Of a DNA stretch of 64,000 bases, positions 1 through 8,750 are shown in pieces (the first letter of the stretch is position 1; every line of letters starts with the position of its first letter). Source of the stretch: Marinimicrobium sp050113635 (GTDB lineage Bacteria; Pseudomonadota; Gammaproteobacteria; Pseudomonadales; Cellvibrionaceae); contig NZ_JBNJLT010000001.1 in the NCBI RefSeq assembly GCF_050113635.1, positions 620,001 to 684,000 of the forward strand, in the 5' to 3' direction. The notes under the pieces are model-generated. The model did no database searches and was not told the origin of the DNA. It saw only the letters and a program-made list of their open reading frames with translations. A program made the translations under genes and the position numbers.

Positions 1-606
1 GAACAGCAGGGCCACCAGTGCCACAGGCGTTTCGCGGCGGCTGTTGTGCAGCAACGACCACCAGAACAACACCGCCGTTATCAGAAAGCAGGCGTGTTCC
101 ACCGCATGCCACCACGGGTCGAGCAGTGCCAGGTTGTATAGGACCGGGGTGTGCCACCCCCAGATGACCGCCGCGTGCAAATACGCCGACCACATCGGGC
201 GCCGGGCAATGAATAGAAACGGCTGCCACACCGCCAATAGCGGTTTCCCCCCCACCGCCACCAACGCGGGCATCGGCTGACCCCATACCCAGAGGGGCGC
301 GATGACCACCATAAACAGCATGTGCTGCACCATGTGCGCAGCAGCACTGTGCTCGGCCCAGTGGTCCAGCGGACCGAAGGCCGCTAGCGCACAGAGCAGG
401 CACCCCAGGTGAAAACTCCAGGTGCGCCTCAACGGCAGGGCGCATGTTCGGGCGCCCACCAGAAACATAAACCAAAGCGCCAACAACACGATCACACCCG
501 ACCAGGTGGCCACCGTCGCCTGACCGTCCGCCGTGAAGGGTGAATGCGCGCTGGCGGGAACCGCGAGCGTCGTCGCCATCAAAGCCGGAATGAGCTGACG
601 GTTCAT
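1..606 (-). CDS. ctaG: Cytochrome c oxidase assembly factor, caa3-type CtaG family (partial, C-terminus beyond window)
   Basis: The reverse strand is open from an ATG at 606 to the window edge, giving 202 residues without a stop. The protein starts with a short hydrophobic segment ending in a SAHS-like cleavage region. It then shows several membrane helices and His-rich motifs typical of the caa3_CtaG family: HMVQHMLFM, WGWHTPVLYN and a later W-HAVEH. Members are multi-spanning membrane proteins needed for assembly of the oxidase, probably for the copper centres. The start codon overlaps the stop of the gene before it by 4 bases (ATGA), so it is the last visible gene of the oxidase operon. 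Family assignment is from motifs; the exact copper step is inference. Confidence 0.85.
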   Translation of the reverse strand, partial: MNRQLIPALMATTLAVPASAHSPFTADGQATVATWSGVIVLLALWFMFLVGARTCALPLRRTWSFHLGCLLCALAAFGPLDHWAEHSAAAHMVQHMLFMVVIAPLWVWGQPMPALVAVGGKPLLAVWQPFLFIARRPMWSAYLHAAVIWGWHTPVLYNLALLDPWWHAVEHACFLITAVLFWWSLLHNSRRETPVALVALLF

Positions 607-965
607 ACGCATGGCGGATAGATCAGAATAGGCGTCCCGATGGCCACCACCGCAAAGGCAGCGAGAAAATACAATGCCATGGCCACGGACACGGTGAACC
701 GGCGATGCGCAGAGACGTTTTCCATACCACTGCTCTGCATCCGGCAATGCAGCCGCCGACAATGCCAGCCCGCCCACAGCAACGCCACCACGGTCACAAT
801 CGTGAGACCCAGCAGTGCCGCATTAATCCAGGTCAGCGGCCCGGCCTCCATCGGCGGTGGCCACTTCGCACAGCCGACAGAGAGCAGACTGTAAACCGCC
901 GCAAACCACAGGGCCCACAGAGCCAACCCCGTCACCATCTGCACCGGATGGGTCCAAACACTCAT
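603..965 (-). CDS. Small membrane protein of the cytochrome oxidase operon
   Basis: This predicted protein has 120 residues and three clear hydrophobic stretches (roughly 9-30, 45-66 and 91-113), with short polar loops between them. I chose the ATG at 965 because it overlaps the TGA of the subunit I-III gene as ATGA, and the gene's own stop overlaps the ctaG start the same way, so all are translationally coupled. I do not recognise a named family with certainty. Its position, size and topology suggest an accessory oxidase protein such as a subunit IV-like or assembly polypeptide. No metal-binding motif is visible apart from a CRRLHC pair of cysteines in the cytoplasmic-looking loop. Confidence 0.7.
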   Translation of the reverse strand: MSVWTHPVQMVTGLALWALWFAAVYSLLSVGCAKWPPPMEAGPLTWINAALLGLTIVTVVALLWAGWHCRRLHCRMQSSGMENVSAHRRFTVSVAMALYFLAAFAVVAIGTPILIYPPCV

Positions 966-3478
966 CCTGATGTGCCCCACAATAACGGCAGCGCGATCAG
1001 CGCCACGGCACTGACCCAGAAAATCCCGGTGGTGTAACCCCACAGCGGCTGAAGCACCACGGGTTCATAGGGAAACCGCCCACTGACATAACCGAGGCGA
1101 ACGCGCAGGGCTTGCAGCCCGGTCAGCACCACCACGCCCACGCTGTGAATCAGCAAGTAAATCAACGTAACCAGCATAACGGCATCGTGGGCCAGCTCCG
1201 TGGGCGATAGCGGCGCGCTAAGCAGGGCTCCAAGCAATAACGCCACATGCAGTGCACCCAGACCCGCCGCAACCCAGAGCGCCGCTCCTAAATGGCGATC
1301 CTCCCGGGCTTTGAGCCGCCGGACTGCACGCCGGTACACGGCCAGCGCCGCCACCAGAAAACCGCCACTAAAGCCCAGCCATTCCAGCGACAGGCGCGCC
1401 TGCTCCGGCACTTGCCACTGCGGCGCCACGGTGTGCAAGTAGAACCAGCCGAACAGCAACGACACATAAAAGGTGCCATTCAGCATCAACGCTACTCGCA
1501 TGCCCCACAACCCGGGACCATCACAAGTACGCGAGTGCAGCGGTAAATGAATATCCTCCCGGTGGGTGGGCGGTGCTGCGCGCGGATGGGCACCGTTGTG
1601 CCAGCTCCAGCGCAATAAGAAGAACAACGCTCCCGCCAACGCGACCAGTGCCAGTGGATACACTTTCAACAACAAACTCACACACACGCCCGCCAACATG
1701 GCGGCACTCCACAGCGGGTGCCAGGAATTGGAGGGCAAGTGAGTGACCGCCCGCACTTTGCCCGTAACCGCATGGCAGTCATACGTTTCACGGCGCACAT
1801 GATCGATTTCCTTCAACCCGTGCTCACCGGCGGCAATCGTGTCCGGCAAATCCGGCTTTTCCCACAGTGGGTGACGGGTGTGGATATCGGGAATGCTGAG
1901 AAAATTATAGGAACTGGCGGGCATGGAGGTCGCCCACTCCATAGTGTCTGCTCCCCAGGGGTTGTGCGAGGCTTTAGGTCCATAGCGGAAGTGAAACACC
2001 AGGTCGATCAACAGCAAACCGATACCCACGGCCATGATAAAACTGCCCACGGACGACACCAGATTCAGCCAGTCCCAGCCAAGCCCCGCTTCGTAGGTGT
2101 AAATGCGTCGCGGCATCCCCAGCAGGCCGGTCAGATGCATCAACAGGAAGGTGACATTAAAACCGATAAAAATCAGCCAGAACGCCCACCGCCCCATTCG
2201 CTCCGAGGGCATACGCCCGGAGAAGTGTGGCAACCAGTAATAAAAGCCGGCCAGCAGCGGGAACAGCATACCGCCGACCAACACATAGTGAAGGTGCGCC
2301 ACCACGAAATGGCTGTCGTGTACCTGCCAGTTAAACGGCACCAGCGCCAGCATGACGCCGGTTAATCCGCCGCAGACAAAAATCACCAGGAATCCAAAAA
2401 TCCACAACATCGGCAGGCTGTAGCGCGGCTTTCCCGCCAGCAGCGTGGCAATCCAGGAGAACAACTGTATGGCGGTGGGCACGGCCACCAACATACTCGC
2501 CACGGAAAAAAACGCCTGCGCCAAACGCGGGATGCCCACCGTGAACATATGATGCACCCAGAGCCCGAAGCTGATGAATCCCATCAGTAAAATGGACACC
2601 ACCACCCACCGATAGCCCAGCAGCGGTCGGCCAGCGAACACCGGTATCAGGGTGGAGACAATGCCCGCAGCGGGTAAAAACAAAATGTAAACTTCGGGGT
2701 GACCGAACATCCAGAACAAATGCTGCCACAACAGCGGGTCGCCACCGCCCTCCACGGAGAAAAACACCCAGCCCGCTGCTCGCTCCAGCTCCAGCAAAAT
2801 ACTGCCCAACACCAGCGGCGGAAAACCAAACACGATCATCAGCGCCATGCCGAGAATATACCAAGCAAAAATCGGCATTTTGTTTAACGCCATGCCGTTG
2901 GCGCGAGCCCGCAAAATCGACACGACCAGTTCCACACCCGCCGACAGGGCCGAGATTTCGACAAAGGTAATACCGAGCAGCCAGAAATCCGCCCCCATGC
3001 CCGGCGAATAATCGCTGCCGCTCAGTGGCGTATACATAAACCAGCCGGCATCCGGCGCCCGGTCAAGAAACAGACTGGACAGCAGAATCAAACCGCCGAA
3101 CAAATAGCAGTAATAACCGAGCGAACTGATGCGCGGGAAAACCAGATCCCGCGCACCGAGCATTTTCGGAATCAGGTACATCGCCAACCCTTCGAGCACG
3201 GGAATGGCAAACAAAAACATCATCACCGTGCCGTGCATGGTAAAAAGCTGGTTGTACAGTTCCGGCTCGATCAGCGTCTGCTCGGGCAGCGCCAGCTGCG
3301 TGCGCACCACCATGGCGAGTAAACCGCCAATGAGGAAAAACGCCATGCCCGTAAACATAAAACGCAGGCCGATAGAGGTATGGTTCACCGCCGCCAGCGT
3401 GCCCCAACCGGGCAAGTTACCCCACACCCGCTCGAAGTCGCGATGGCGCTGTTCAATCCAGGCACGTTGATCATTCAT
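962..3478 (-). CDS. ctaDE: Cytochrome c oxidase fused subunits I and III (aa3-type, A1 family)
   Basis: The 838-residue protein carries the whole heme-copper oxidase core. His82 (TMHGTVMMF) and His397 would hold heme a, His395 heme a3, and His260, His309 and His310 CuB. The GHPEVY motif at 259-264 supplies the cross-linked Tyr and the Glu of the D-channel, which marks an A1-type enzyme. After about residue 560 a linker leads into a further set of helices (about 590-838) that match subunit III. It reduces O2 to water at the cytoplasmic membrane and pumps protons. The start overlaps the subunit II stop (ATGA). The I-III fusion is known from several bacterial oxidases, so it is uncommon but not new. 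Confidence 0.96.
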   Translation of the reverse strand: MNDQRAWIEQRHRDFERVWGNLPGWGTLAAVNHTSIGLRFMFTGMAFFLIGGLLAMVVRTQLALPEQTLIEPELYNQLFTMHGTVMMFLFAIPVLEGLAMYLIPKMLGARDLVFPRISSLGYYCYLFGGLILLSSLFLDRAPDAGWFMYTPLSGSDYSPGMGADFWLLGITFVEISALSAGVELVVSILRARANGMALNKMPIFAWYILGMALMIVFGFPPLVLGSILLELERAAGWVFFSVEGGGDPLLWQHLFWMFGHPEVYILFLPAAGIVSTLIPVFAGRPLLGYRWVVVSILLMGFISFGLWVHHMFTVGIPRLAQAFFSVASMLVAVPTAIQLFSWIATLLAGKPRYSLPMLWIFGFLVIFVCGGLTGVMLALVPFNWQVHDSHFVVAHLHYVLVGGMLFPLLAGFYYWLPHFSGRMPSERMGRWAFWLIFIGFNVTFLLMHLTGLLGMPRRIYTYEAGLGWDWLNLVSSVGSFIMAVGIGLLLIDLVFHFRYGPKASHNPWGADTMEWATSMPASSYNFLSIPDIHTRHPLWEKPDLPDTIAAGEHGLKEIDHVRRETYDCHAVTGKVRAVTHLPSNSWHPLWSAAMLAGVCVSLLLKVYPLALVALAGALFFLLRWSWHNGAHPRAAPPTHREDIHLPLHSRTCDGPGLWGMRVALMLNGTFYVSLLFGWFYLHTVAPQWQVPEQARLSLEWLGFSGGFLVAALAVYRRAVRRLKAREDRHLGAALWVAAGLGALHVALLLGALLSAPLSPTELAHDAVMLVTLIYLLIHSVGVVVLTGLQALRVRLGYVSGRFPYEPVVLQPLWGYTTGIFWVSAVALIALPLLWGTSG

Positions 3479-4236
3479 TCGTCAGCGCTCTCCTGTGCTT
3501 GCCGGGCCGAGTCATACCAGGCGGCATAATCGTCGGCGGCATGTACCGTCACGGTAAAGTGCATATGGGCGTGGCCGACACCACAGAACTCCGCACACTG
3601 TCCCCGATAAGTGCCCTCCTCATCCGCCTGCAAACGCAGCACGTTGGTTCGCCCCGGCAACAAATCCAGTTTCCCACCGAGGCGTGGCACCCAGAATGAG
3701 TGCACCACATCCGCACTGGTCAAGTGCACATCCACGGGCGTATCGACCGGAATATGAATTTCATCGCGTAACTCAATATTGCCCTCCGGGTAGCGTACCT
3801 CCCAATGCCACTGATGGCCGGTCACCTCAATGCGCAGCGCGAAGCCATCCTTCTCCGGAAGCGGCATCATGCGGTGCCCCACCGGAATGCCAAACGCCAA
3901 TAACACAGCGATGGCGGCGACCGGCAAAACCAGCCCGCCACCGATCAACCAGCGCCGGTACTGACTTTCGGCCTGCGTCTCGCTGAGCGCCTTCGAGTGG
4001 CGGCTCATGGCATACCACCACACACCAATAAGCGCCAACAGCACCAGGGTGGCGAAACCAAACATTCCCCACCATAACCAGGCCACTTCCCGAGCTGACC
4101 GGCCAGCGGGGTCCAGCGCCGAGAACTCTCCACTGCATCCGGCCAGCGACACCACCACCGCGATTTTTCCCGAAAGCCCACCTACCAAAGCTGTTATCCT
4201 AGCGACGACCCGGTCGATCAATGGCTCGGCGCTCAT
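3475..4236 (-). CDS. ctaC: Cytochrome c oxidase subunit II, CuA domain, lipoprotein
   Basis: From the ATG at 4236 the protein has 253 residues. A lipobox-like SLAGC places Cys34 as the lipidated residue, and SALDPAG follows, as in many bacterial subunits II. Two membrane helices come next, then a periplasmic cupredoxin domain. Its CuA site is visible as Cys214, Glu216, Cys218, His222 and Met225 plus the upstream VVHSFWVP His. It accepts electrons from cytochrome c and passes them to subunit I. The protein ends soon after the CuA domain, so it lacks the fused cytochrome c domain that defines a true caa3 enzyme. The frame stays open far upstream, but the upstream part is low-quality sequence antisense to the neighbour. 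Confidence 0.95.
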   Translation of the reverse strand: MSAEPLIDRVVARITALVGGLSGKIAVVVSLAGCSGEFSALDPAGRSAREVAWLWWGMFGFATLVLLALIGVWWYAMSRHSKALSETQAESQYRRWLIGGGLVLPVAAIAVLLAFGIPVGHRMMPLPEKDGFALRIEVTGHQWHWEVRYPEGNIELRDEIHIPVDTPVDVHLTSADVVHSFWVPRLGGKLDLLPGRTNVLRLQADEEGTYRGQCAEFCGVGHAHMHFTVTVHAADDYAAWYDSARQAQESADE

Positions 4237-4290
4237 TGCCCGGCGCGATGATCGGCTTCCCTCGTGATGATGTTGCACCGAAGGAAACGT

Positions 4291-4761
4291 ATGGCACTGT
4301 CTCCCATTCACAGTCGCATGGCCATTGCCGGCCACCCACTGCACCCAGTGCTGATTCATTTCCCGGTGGCCGCGCTGATCGGCCTGGCCGGCACCGATAT
4401 CGGTTACTTGTTGAGCGAGGACGACTTCTGGGCGCGAGCCGGACTCTGGCTCGCCGGGGTTGGTGCCGTGGGGGGCTGGTGCTCCGGCGCGGTGGGCCTT
4501 CTCGACCTGCTGCTGGTACCCCGCATTCGTCGACTGATCAGTGCCTGGTGCCACGCCGTATTTGCGGTCATGCTGCTGTCCCTGGCGACGCTGAACTGGC
4601 TGCTGCGCAGCGACGACCCCGCCAGTGCTATCTGGCCATGGGGGTTGTATCTGTCGCTGCTGACCACGGGGCTGGTTGCCGTGACCGGTTTCCTCGGCGG
4701 CAAGCTGGTGTACGAGTACGCCGTCGGCGTGGATGTGCCCAACCCTCCCTCGAATCATTAA
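4291..4761 (+). CDS. DUF2231 membrane protein
   Basis: This 156-residue protein has four hydrophobic segments and begins with the signature GHPLHPVLIHFPVA, which is the hallmark of the DUF2231 family. I place the start at 4291, where AAGGA lies nine bases upstream, rather than at in-frame ATGs from 4264. It is divergent from ctaC with only 54 bases between starts, so the two may share a control region. The two conserved His residues in the first helix suggest heme or metal binding, but no function has been shown that I can cite. Its stop overlaps the stop of the CopD-like gene on the other strand. Confidence 0.85.
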   Translation: MALSPIHSRMAIAGHPLHPVLIHFPVAALIGLAGTDIGYLLSEDDFWARAGLWLAGVGAVGGWCSGAVGLLDLLLVPRIRRLISAWCHAVFAVMLLSLATLNWLLRSDDPASAIWPWGLYLSLLTTGLVAVTGFLGGKLVYEYAVGVDVPNPPSNH

Positions 4762-5213
4762 TTTCCCTCCAGCATGGGTTTCGACAGCACCAGCCAGAGC
4801 ACGGCGCAAACAATGCCGACAATGGCGGCTAACAACCCATAGCCGCTGTAGCGCAACCGAGCGGGCAGCGGCTCACCCTGCGCCAACGGTCGCAACGCAG
4901 GCTCGGCGCGCAGGATCAGCAGCCCGACCAACGCATGACATATCACCAACCCCACGACGCCGGTCAGCTTTAGGATCAACCAGGGCGCGGTCGTGCCGTT
5001 CCAGAGAAAAACCAGAGTGCCCGCCACAATTGCCAGCAGCGCAAAGGGCGTGGCCACTCGGGTAAACACAAAGCGTTCAATGGAATAGAGGGCAGAAGGC
5101 TGGGGAAACGCCGCGCGGGTTTTGGGCGCGGTCAGTACCAGCACTGGCAAGTACAATAGCGCCGCGCACCACATGAGCAACGCGGCAATATGAAGCAGCA
5201 GTAACCATAACAT
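4758..5213 (-). CDS. CopD/HemJ-like membrane protein
   Basis: The 151-residue product has four predicted membrane helices. The first contains LHIAALLMWCAALLYLP, resembling the His-x6-Trp helix shared by HemJ (protoporphyrinogen oxidase) and the CopD copper-transport family. The second half has a CHALVGLL helix with another conserved His. Beside a heme-copper oxidase cluster either role, heme synthesis or copper handling, would make sense, and sequence alone does not settle it. Its last four bases overlap the convergent DUF2231 gene. The region upstream (5214-5436) separates it from the antiporter gene. Confidence 0.75.
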   Translation of the reverse strand: MLWLLLLHIAALLMWCAALLYLPVLVLTAPKTRAAFPQPSALYSIERFVFTRVATPFALLAIVAGTLVFLWNGTTAPWLILKLTGVVGLVICHALVGLLILRAEPALRPLAQGEPLPARLRYSGYGLLAAIVGIVCAVLWLVLSKPMLEGN

Positions 5214-5275
5214 TCACTCACCCTCCTCTCCGTGCGGGGAACTCCAGCTCTCTAGGCGTAACACTTTCGGGCTTG

Positions 5276-5325
5276 GATGATGACACATTTGCTGATGATG
5301 ACACACTCCGGTCATGATGAGTGTG
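5276..5325. repeat. Tandem 12-bp direct repeat and adjacent inverted repeat in divergent promoter region
   Basis: GATGATGACACA occurs at 5276-5287 and again at 5294-5305, 18 bases apart start to start. It is followed by CACACT (5302-5307) and AGTGTG (5320-5325) as an inverted pair. The block lies between the divergent CopD-like gene and the antiporter gene, where an operator would be expected. No regulator is identifiable from the sequence. Confidence 0.4.
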
Positions 5326-5436
5326 GCGCGTCACACAGATCAACTCTTTCTGCACCGTGTCCTACTGTGCCTTGCTTGACACACCAGGACGGACACCGGA
5401 TCATGCGGCGCTCCATTAACCGGTGAGGTATTCCCG

Positions 5437-6408
5437 ATGCTGCTTGCCCTGGGCGCTGTTATTCTCGGCCTGATTATCTTGGTATGGAGCGCCGATCGCT
5501 TTGTGGATGGCGCGGTGTCTACCGCGAACCATTTGGGCATGCCATCGCTGCTGATTGGTATGGTTATCATCGGCTTCGGTACTTCAGCGCCGGAAATGGT
5601 GGTCTCTGCCCTCGCCGCCATTGATGGCAGTCCCGGTCTCGCACTGGGCAACGCCTACGGTTCCAACATCACCAACATTGCGCTGATTCTCGGCCTGACC
5701 GCACTGTTAAGCCCCATCGCGGTTCAGTCCCGAATACTCCGGCGGGAATTACCTATTCTTACCCTGGTGACCGCACTCTCGGCCTGGTTGCTGTGGGATC
5801 TGATGGTCAGTCGCCTGGATGCGATCATCCTGCTATTGGTGTTCGCTGCCATTATGGGGTGGAGCATCTTCAAAGGCATGCGAGACCATGCCGACCCACT
5901 GGTGGGCGATGCGGGGGCCGAAGTGCAAGCTCACAGCATGCCGCTGGGACGGTCCGTGGTCTGGTTGGTGATCGGTTTGCTTCTGCTGGTGGCCAGTTCT
6001 CGGCTTCTGGTCTGGGGCGCGGTTTACGTCGCGTCATCCCTGGGCGTCAGCGACGTTATCATCGGTCTGACCATTGTCGCTATCGGCACATCGTTACCGG
6101 AGCTGGCTTCTTCGCTCGCCGCAGTGCGCAAGAATGAGCACGAACTGGCCCTCGGCAACGTGATTGGTTCCAACCTGTTCAACACGTTGGCCGTGGTGGG
6201 CATCGCCGGGGCCATTCATCCGATGGGCGTCGGCCCCGACGTCATTTCGAGAGATATTCTGGTCATGAGCCTGCTGACCGTGTCGCTCTTCGTATTCGGC
6301 TACGGTTTCAAGGGCCGCCAGGGAAGAATCAACCGGTTTGAGGGCGGCGCACTGCTGGTGGCTTACGCGAGCTATACCGGCTATCTCGTGTATACCGTAT
6401 TTGCCTGA
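5437..6408 (+). CDS. yrbG: Calcium/sodium antiporter, YrbG/CaCA family
   Basis: The 323-residue membrane protein has the duplicated alpha-repeat layout of cation/Ca2+ exchangers. The first repeat reads GFGTSAPEMVVSALAA followed by ALGNAYGSNITNI. The second reads AIGTSLPELASSLAA followed by ALGNVIGSNLFNTL. The acidic Glu in each repeat binds Ca2+ in this family. About ten helices are visible with a cytoplasmic-looking loop near residues 145-165. The length fits E. coli YrbG (about 325 residues). It should exchange Na+ for Ca2+ at the inner membrane. A GGTGAGG sequence lies some 12 bases before the ATG. It is monocistronic and meets the MAPEG gene tail to tail three bases away. Confidence 0.93.
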   Translation: MLLALGAVILGLIILVWSADRFVDGAVSTANHLGMPSLLIGMVIIGFGTSAPEMVVSALAAIDGSPGLALGNAYGSNITNIALILGLTALLSPIAVQSRILRRELPILTLVTALSAWLLWDLMVSRLDAIILLLVFAAIMGWSIFKGMRDHADPLVGDAGAEVQAHSMPLGRSVVWLVIGLLLLVASSRLLVWGAVYVASSLGVSDVIIGLTIVAIGTSLPELASSLAAVRKNEHELALGNVIGSNLFNTLAVVGIAGAIHPMGVGPDVISRDILVMSLLTVSLFVFGYGFKGRQGRINRFEGGALLVAYASYTGYLVYTVFA

Positions 6409-6411
6409 CGC

Positions 6412-6822
6412 TCACACAAAAGGCAGGGCGCCCAGCAATACCAGGTTGGCCACCAGCCCCAGCAGAAAAAAGTAACTGCGCGGGCTGGGGTTGCGCTCAG
6501 TAGCGATAGCGTAATACAACACCATGTGAGCGATACGGGCCAGAGCAAACACCCACACCGTCCCGGTGACCCAGCCGGGGCTGGTTCCCATAAACAACGC
6601 CAGGAACACCGTTCCGAAAAACAGCGGCGAATTCTCAAGCGAATTCATAAAGGTGCGATGGGCGCGAAATACAAAGGAATCATGGGACAGGTTCGGTGGC
6701 ATTTTCCCGGGAATGGCGCCGGGCTGTCGGCCTTTTGCCATGGCCGCCACCAGCGCCTGAACCACGAATGTGACCAGCACCACCCAAACGCCCCACAGCG
6801 CCCACTGATATTCTGCCGTCAT
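6412..6822 (-). CDS. MAPEG family membrane protein
   Basis: The 136-residue protein has four hydrophobic helices and the core MAPEG motif FRAHRTFMNSLENSPLFF (about 53-70), followed by ARIAHMVLYY. MAPEG proteins are small homotrimeric membrane enzymes, mostly glutathione-dependent, that act on eicosanoids or lipid peroxides in animals; bacterial members are largely uncharacterised. The conserved Arg, Glu and Asn of the motif are present, so glutathione binding is plausible. It is divergent from the NnrU gene, with a 97-base AT-rich gap that probably contains both promoters. Confidence 0.88.
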   Translation of the reverse strand: MTAEYQWALWGVWVVLVTFVVQALVAAMAKGRQPGAIPGKMPPNLSHDSFVFRAHRTFMNSLENSPLFFGTVFLALFMGTSPGWVTGTVWVFALARIAHMVLYYAIATERNPSPRSYFFLLGLVANLVLLGALPFV

Positions 6823-6919
6823 TACGCTATCCTCTGCTCTGTTGTGGCTGTTACGATCGTTACTTTAAATACAATCAACAAATACCATCAGCGAATACAC
6901 CCCCAAAGGATAACAGACT

Positions 6920-7498
6920 ATGTCCCTTCTGATTCTCGGCCTGGTGATCTTCCTCGGCACCCACTCGATCAACCTCGTTGCCCCCGACTGGCGCCAAGCC
7001 GCCATTGAACGGCTGGGCAAAAACACCTGGAAAATCGCCTTTTCCCTCCTTTCGCTGATCGGGCTGCTGTTAATCATTCACGGTTATGGTCAGGCCCGAA
7101 CCGAGCCCCTCTGGCTGTGGCATTCCCCGGTATGGACGCGCCACCTGGCCGCCCTGCTGACATTGCCGGCCATGATTTTACTGGTCGCCACCTACGTGCC
7201 GGGCAACCGTATTCGGGCGAAACTTGGCCATCCCATGCTGTTGGGGGTAAAGCTCTGGGCCTTCGCTCACTTGATCGCTAACGGCAGCCTGGCCGATGTG
7301 CTCCTGTTCGGTGGATTTCTGCTCTGGTCCATCGCCGGCTTCGCAATTTTACGTCGCAGGGATCGTCTGGCCGGTGCGTCACGCGCCCCCGGCGCCACAG
7401 GCCGGGATATCATAACCGTGATCATCGGGCTTGTTCTCTGGGCGGCTATCGCGTTTTATTTACACCGCGCACTGATCGGTGTTGCGCCGCTGGGCTAG
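6920..7498 (+). CDS. NnrU family membrane protein
   Basis: This 192-residue protein has six membrane helices and opens with ILGLVIFLGTHSINL, then a WRQAAIERLGKNTWKIAFS segment, a layout typical of the NnrU family. The GTHS His and a later FAHLIANG His are the residues thought to hold heme b in the related plant zeta-carotene isomerase Z-ISO. NnrU was named from denitrification clusters, but no nitrite or nitric-oxide reductase genes are present here, so a role in denitrification is not supported by context. A GGAT sequence some ten bases before the ATG can serve as ribosome binding site. Confidence 0.85.
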   Translation: MSLLILGLVIFLGTHSINLVAPDWRQAAIERLGKNTWKIAFSLLSLIGLLLIIHGYGQARTEPLWLWHSPVWTRHLAALLTLPAMILLVATYVPGNRIRAKLGHPMLLGVKLWAFAHLIANGSLADVLLFGGFLLWSIAGFAILRRRDRLAGASRAPGATGRDIITVIIGLVLWAAIAFYLHRALIGVAPLG

Positions 7499-7501
7499 CC
7501 C

Positions 7502-8482
7502 TTACTGAAACCCGCCCTGCAAGTACCGGTAAAACGCCGGATTTACCCACACCGGCGTCACGCTGGCCTGCCAAGGCCGCTCCAGTGCATTGATATTGCG
7601 TTTCAGCGCCTCCGCCTTGTCAGTGAGCACCAGCACCATAGCCGTCTCATTGCCATCACTGACCTCTACCCGAGCGACTCGATGAAACGCCGGGTCACTG
7701 ATCCGGCTGCAATAGAACGGCTGCCACCAGGCTTCAGCAATCAGTGGCGCCATGCGCCCCTCTTCCTTTTTGGCGTACTCGTTGATCACCGCCATAAAGC
7801 GGGCTTTGTCCTCCGGGGCGGCGAGCTCGAAGTGTAAATCGTATTCCATCGCTTCGTTCAAATAACGCTCATCCCCCAGCGCAATCGCCTGCGGCGACAC
7901 CGGACCCCAGCCAGGACGATGCAAGAACGCCGACGTTTTCAAGGACAATCCCACCCGCGCCGACAAACCCTCACTGGCCAACAGCGCCATTAATTGGCGG
8001 GCATGCCGGGCGTTCGAATGGCCGTACACAATGTGCCGCTCCGGGTCGAAAGCCGGCCAGGGGGTGGTCACAATGTTGTAGCCATTGGCCACGCCCAGCC
8101 GTATCAAATCCCGCAGTGCGACAGAAAACTCCGAGCGGGGGAAGCGATCTTTCTGAGCCAGCACCGCTTCCAGCCGTGTGTACAGCGACGGCTCGCCCAC
8201 ATACCCCAGCAGAGCGGCATCCACCACCTGCTGCTCTGCAACATAACGCGCCAGGGACGCCTCGCTCTCCGGCGCGCCCAGAACTCGGAGCACAGCGAGC
8301 GCCCGCCGTTCACCCTCGGCCATGTCAGCGTTGTCACCCTCAAGCCAGTGCTCCACCTTTTCGGCGGAGAACGTGGTTTCCAGCTCCTGGAACCCCAGCG
8401 CCTCAACCGCCTCCTGATACAGACCCGCCAACGCGGTTTGAGCGGCACACCACAGCGCCAACACCATTCCTACACGTTTCAT
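7502..8482 (-). CDS. Unrecognised exported protein
   Basis: I do not recognise this 326-residue protein. The first 19 residues form a clear signal peptide (MKRVGMVLALWCAAQTALA, cleaved before GLYQEA). The mature part is a mixed sequence with Trp-rich stretches (VTTPWPAFDPERHIVYGHSN, AEAWWQPFYC) and no membrane helix. A segment around 175-215 contains SNARHARQLMALLASEGLSA. There are two cysteines in the mature protein at most, so disulfide bonding is limited. It is convergent with NnrU (3 bases apart) and divergent from the ThuA-like gene, with 268 bases between, so it is probably transcribed alone. Confidence 0.8.
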   Translation of the reverse strand: MKRVGMVLALWCAAQTALAGLYQEAVEALGFQELETTFSAEKVEHWLEGDNADMAEGERRALAVLRVLGAPESEASLARYVAEQQVVDAALLGYVGEPSLYTRLEAVLAQKDRFPRSEFSVALRDLIRLGVANGYNIVTTPWPAFDPERHIVYGHSNARHARQLMALLASEGLSARVGLSLKTSAFLHRPGWGPVSPQAIALGDERYLNEAMEYDLHFELAAPEDKARFMAVINEYAKKEEGRMAPLIAEAWWQPFYCSRISDPAFHRVARVEVSDGNETAMVLVLTDKAEALKRNINALERPWQASVTPVWVNPAFYRYLQGGFQ

Positions 8483-8750
8483 AAAAAATACCTCTTACAA
8501 CGAACGTGCCGTTCCGCTTTGGGCCAATTCTTGATAATCACCGGCATGGGTACCTCCGATCCTATGTACTGTCGAAGCCTAGGCGCTGTCGAAAATAGTT
8601 GTTCAGCAACATTTGTGCCTTAACCCTCTTTTCTGACCCAAAAGACAATATTTCAAAAATCCTGACCACAGGGAGCCATTGCTCGCGTTGACTGTGCCCA
8701 AAAAGTGCTAGGCTTGCACCAAAGACAACCACTGATGAGACCGGAATAGC

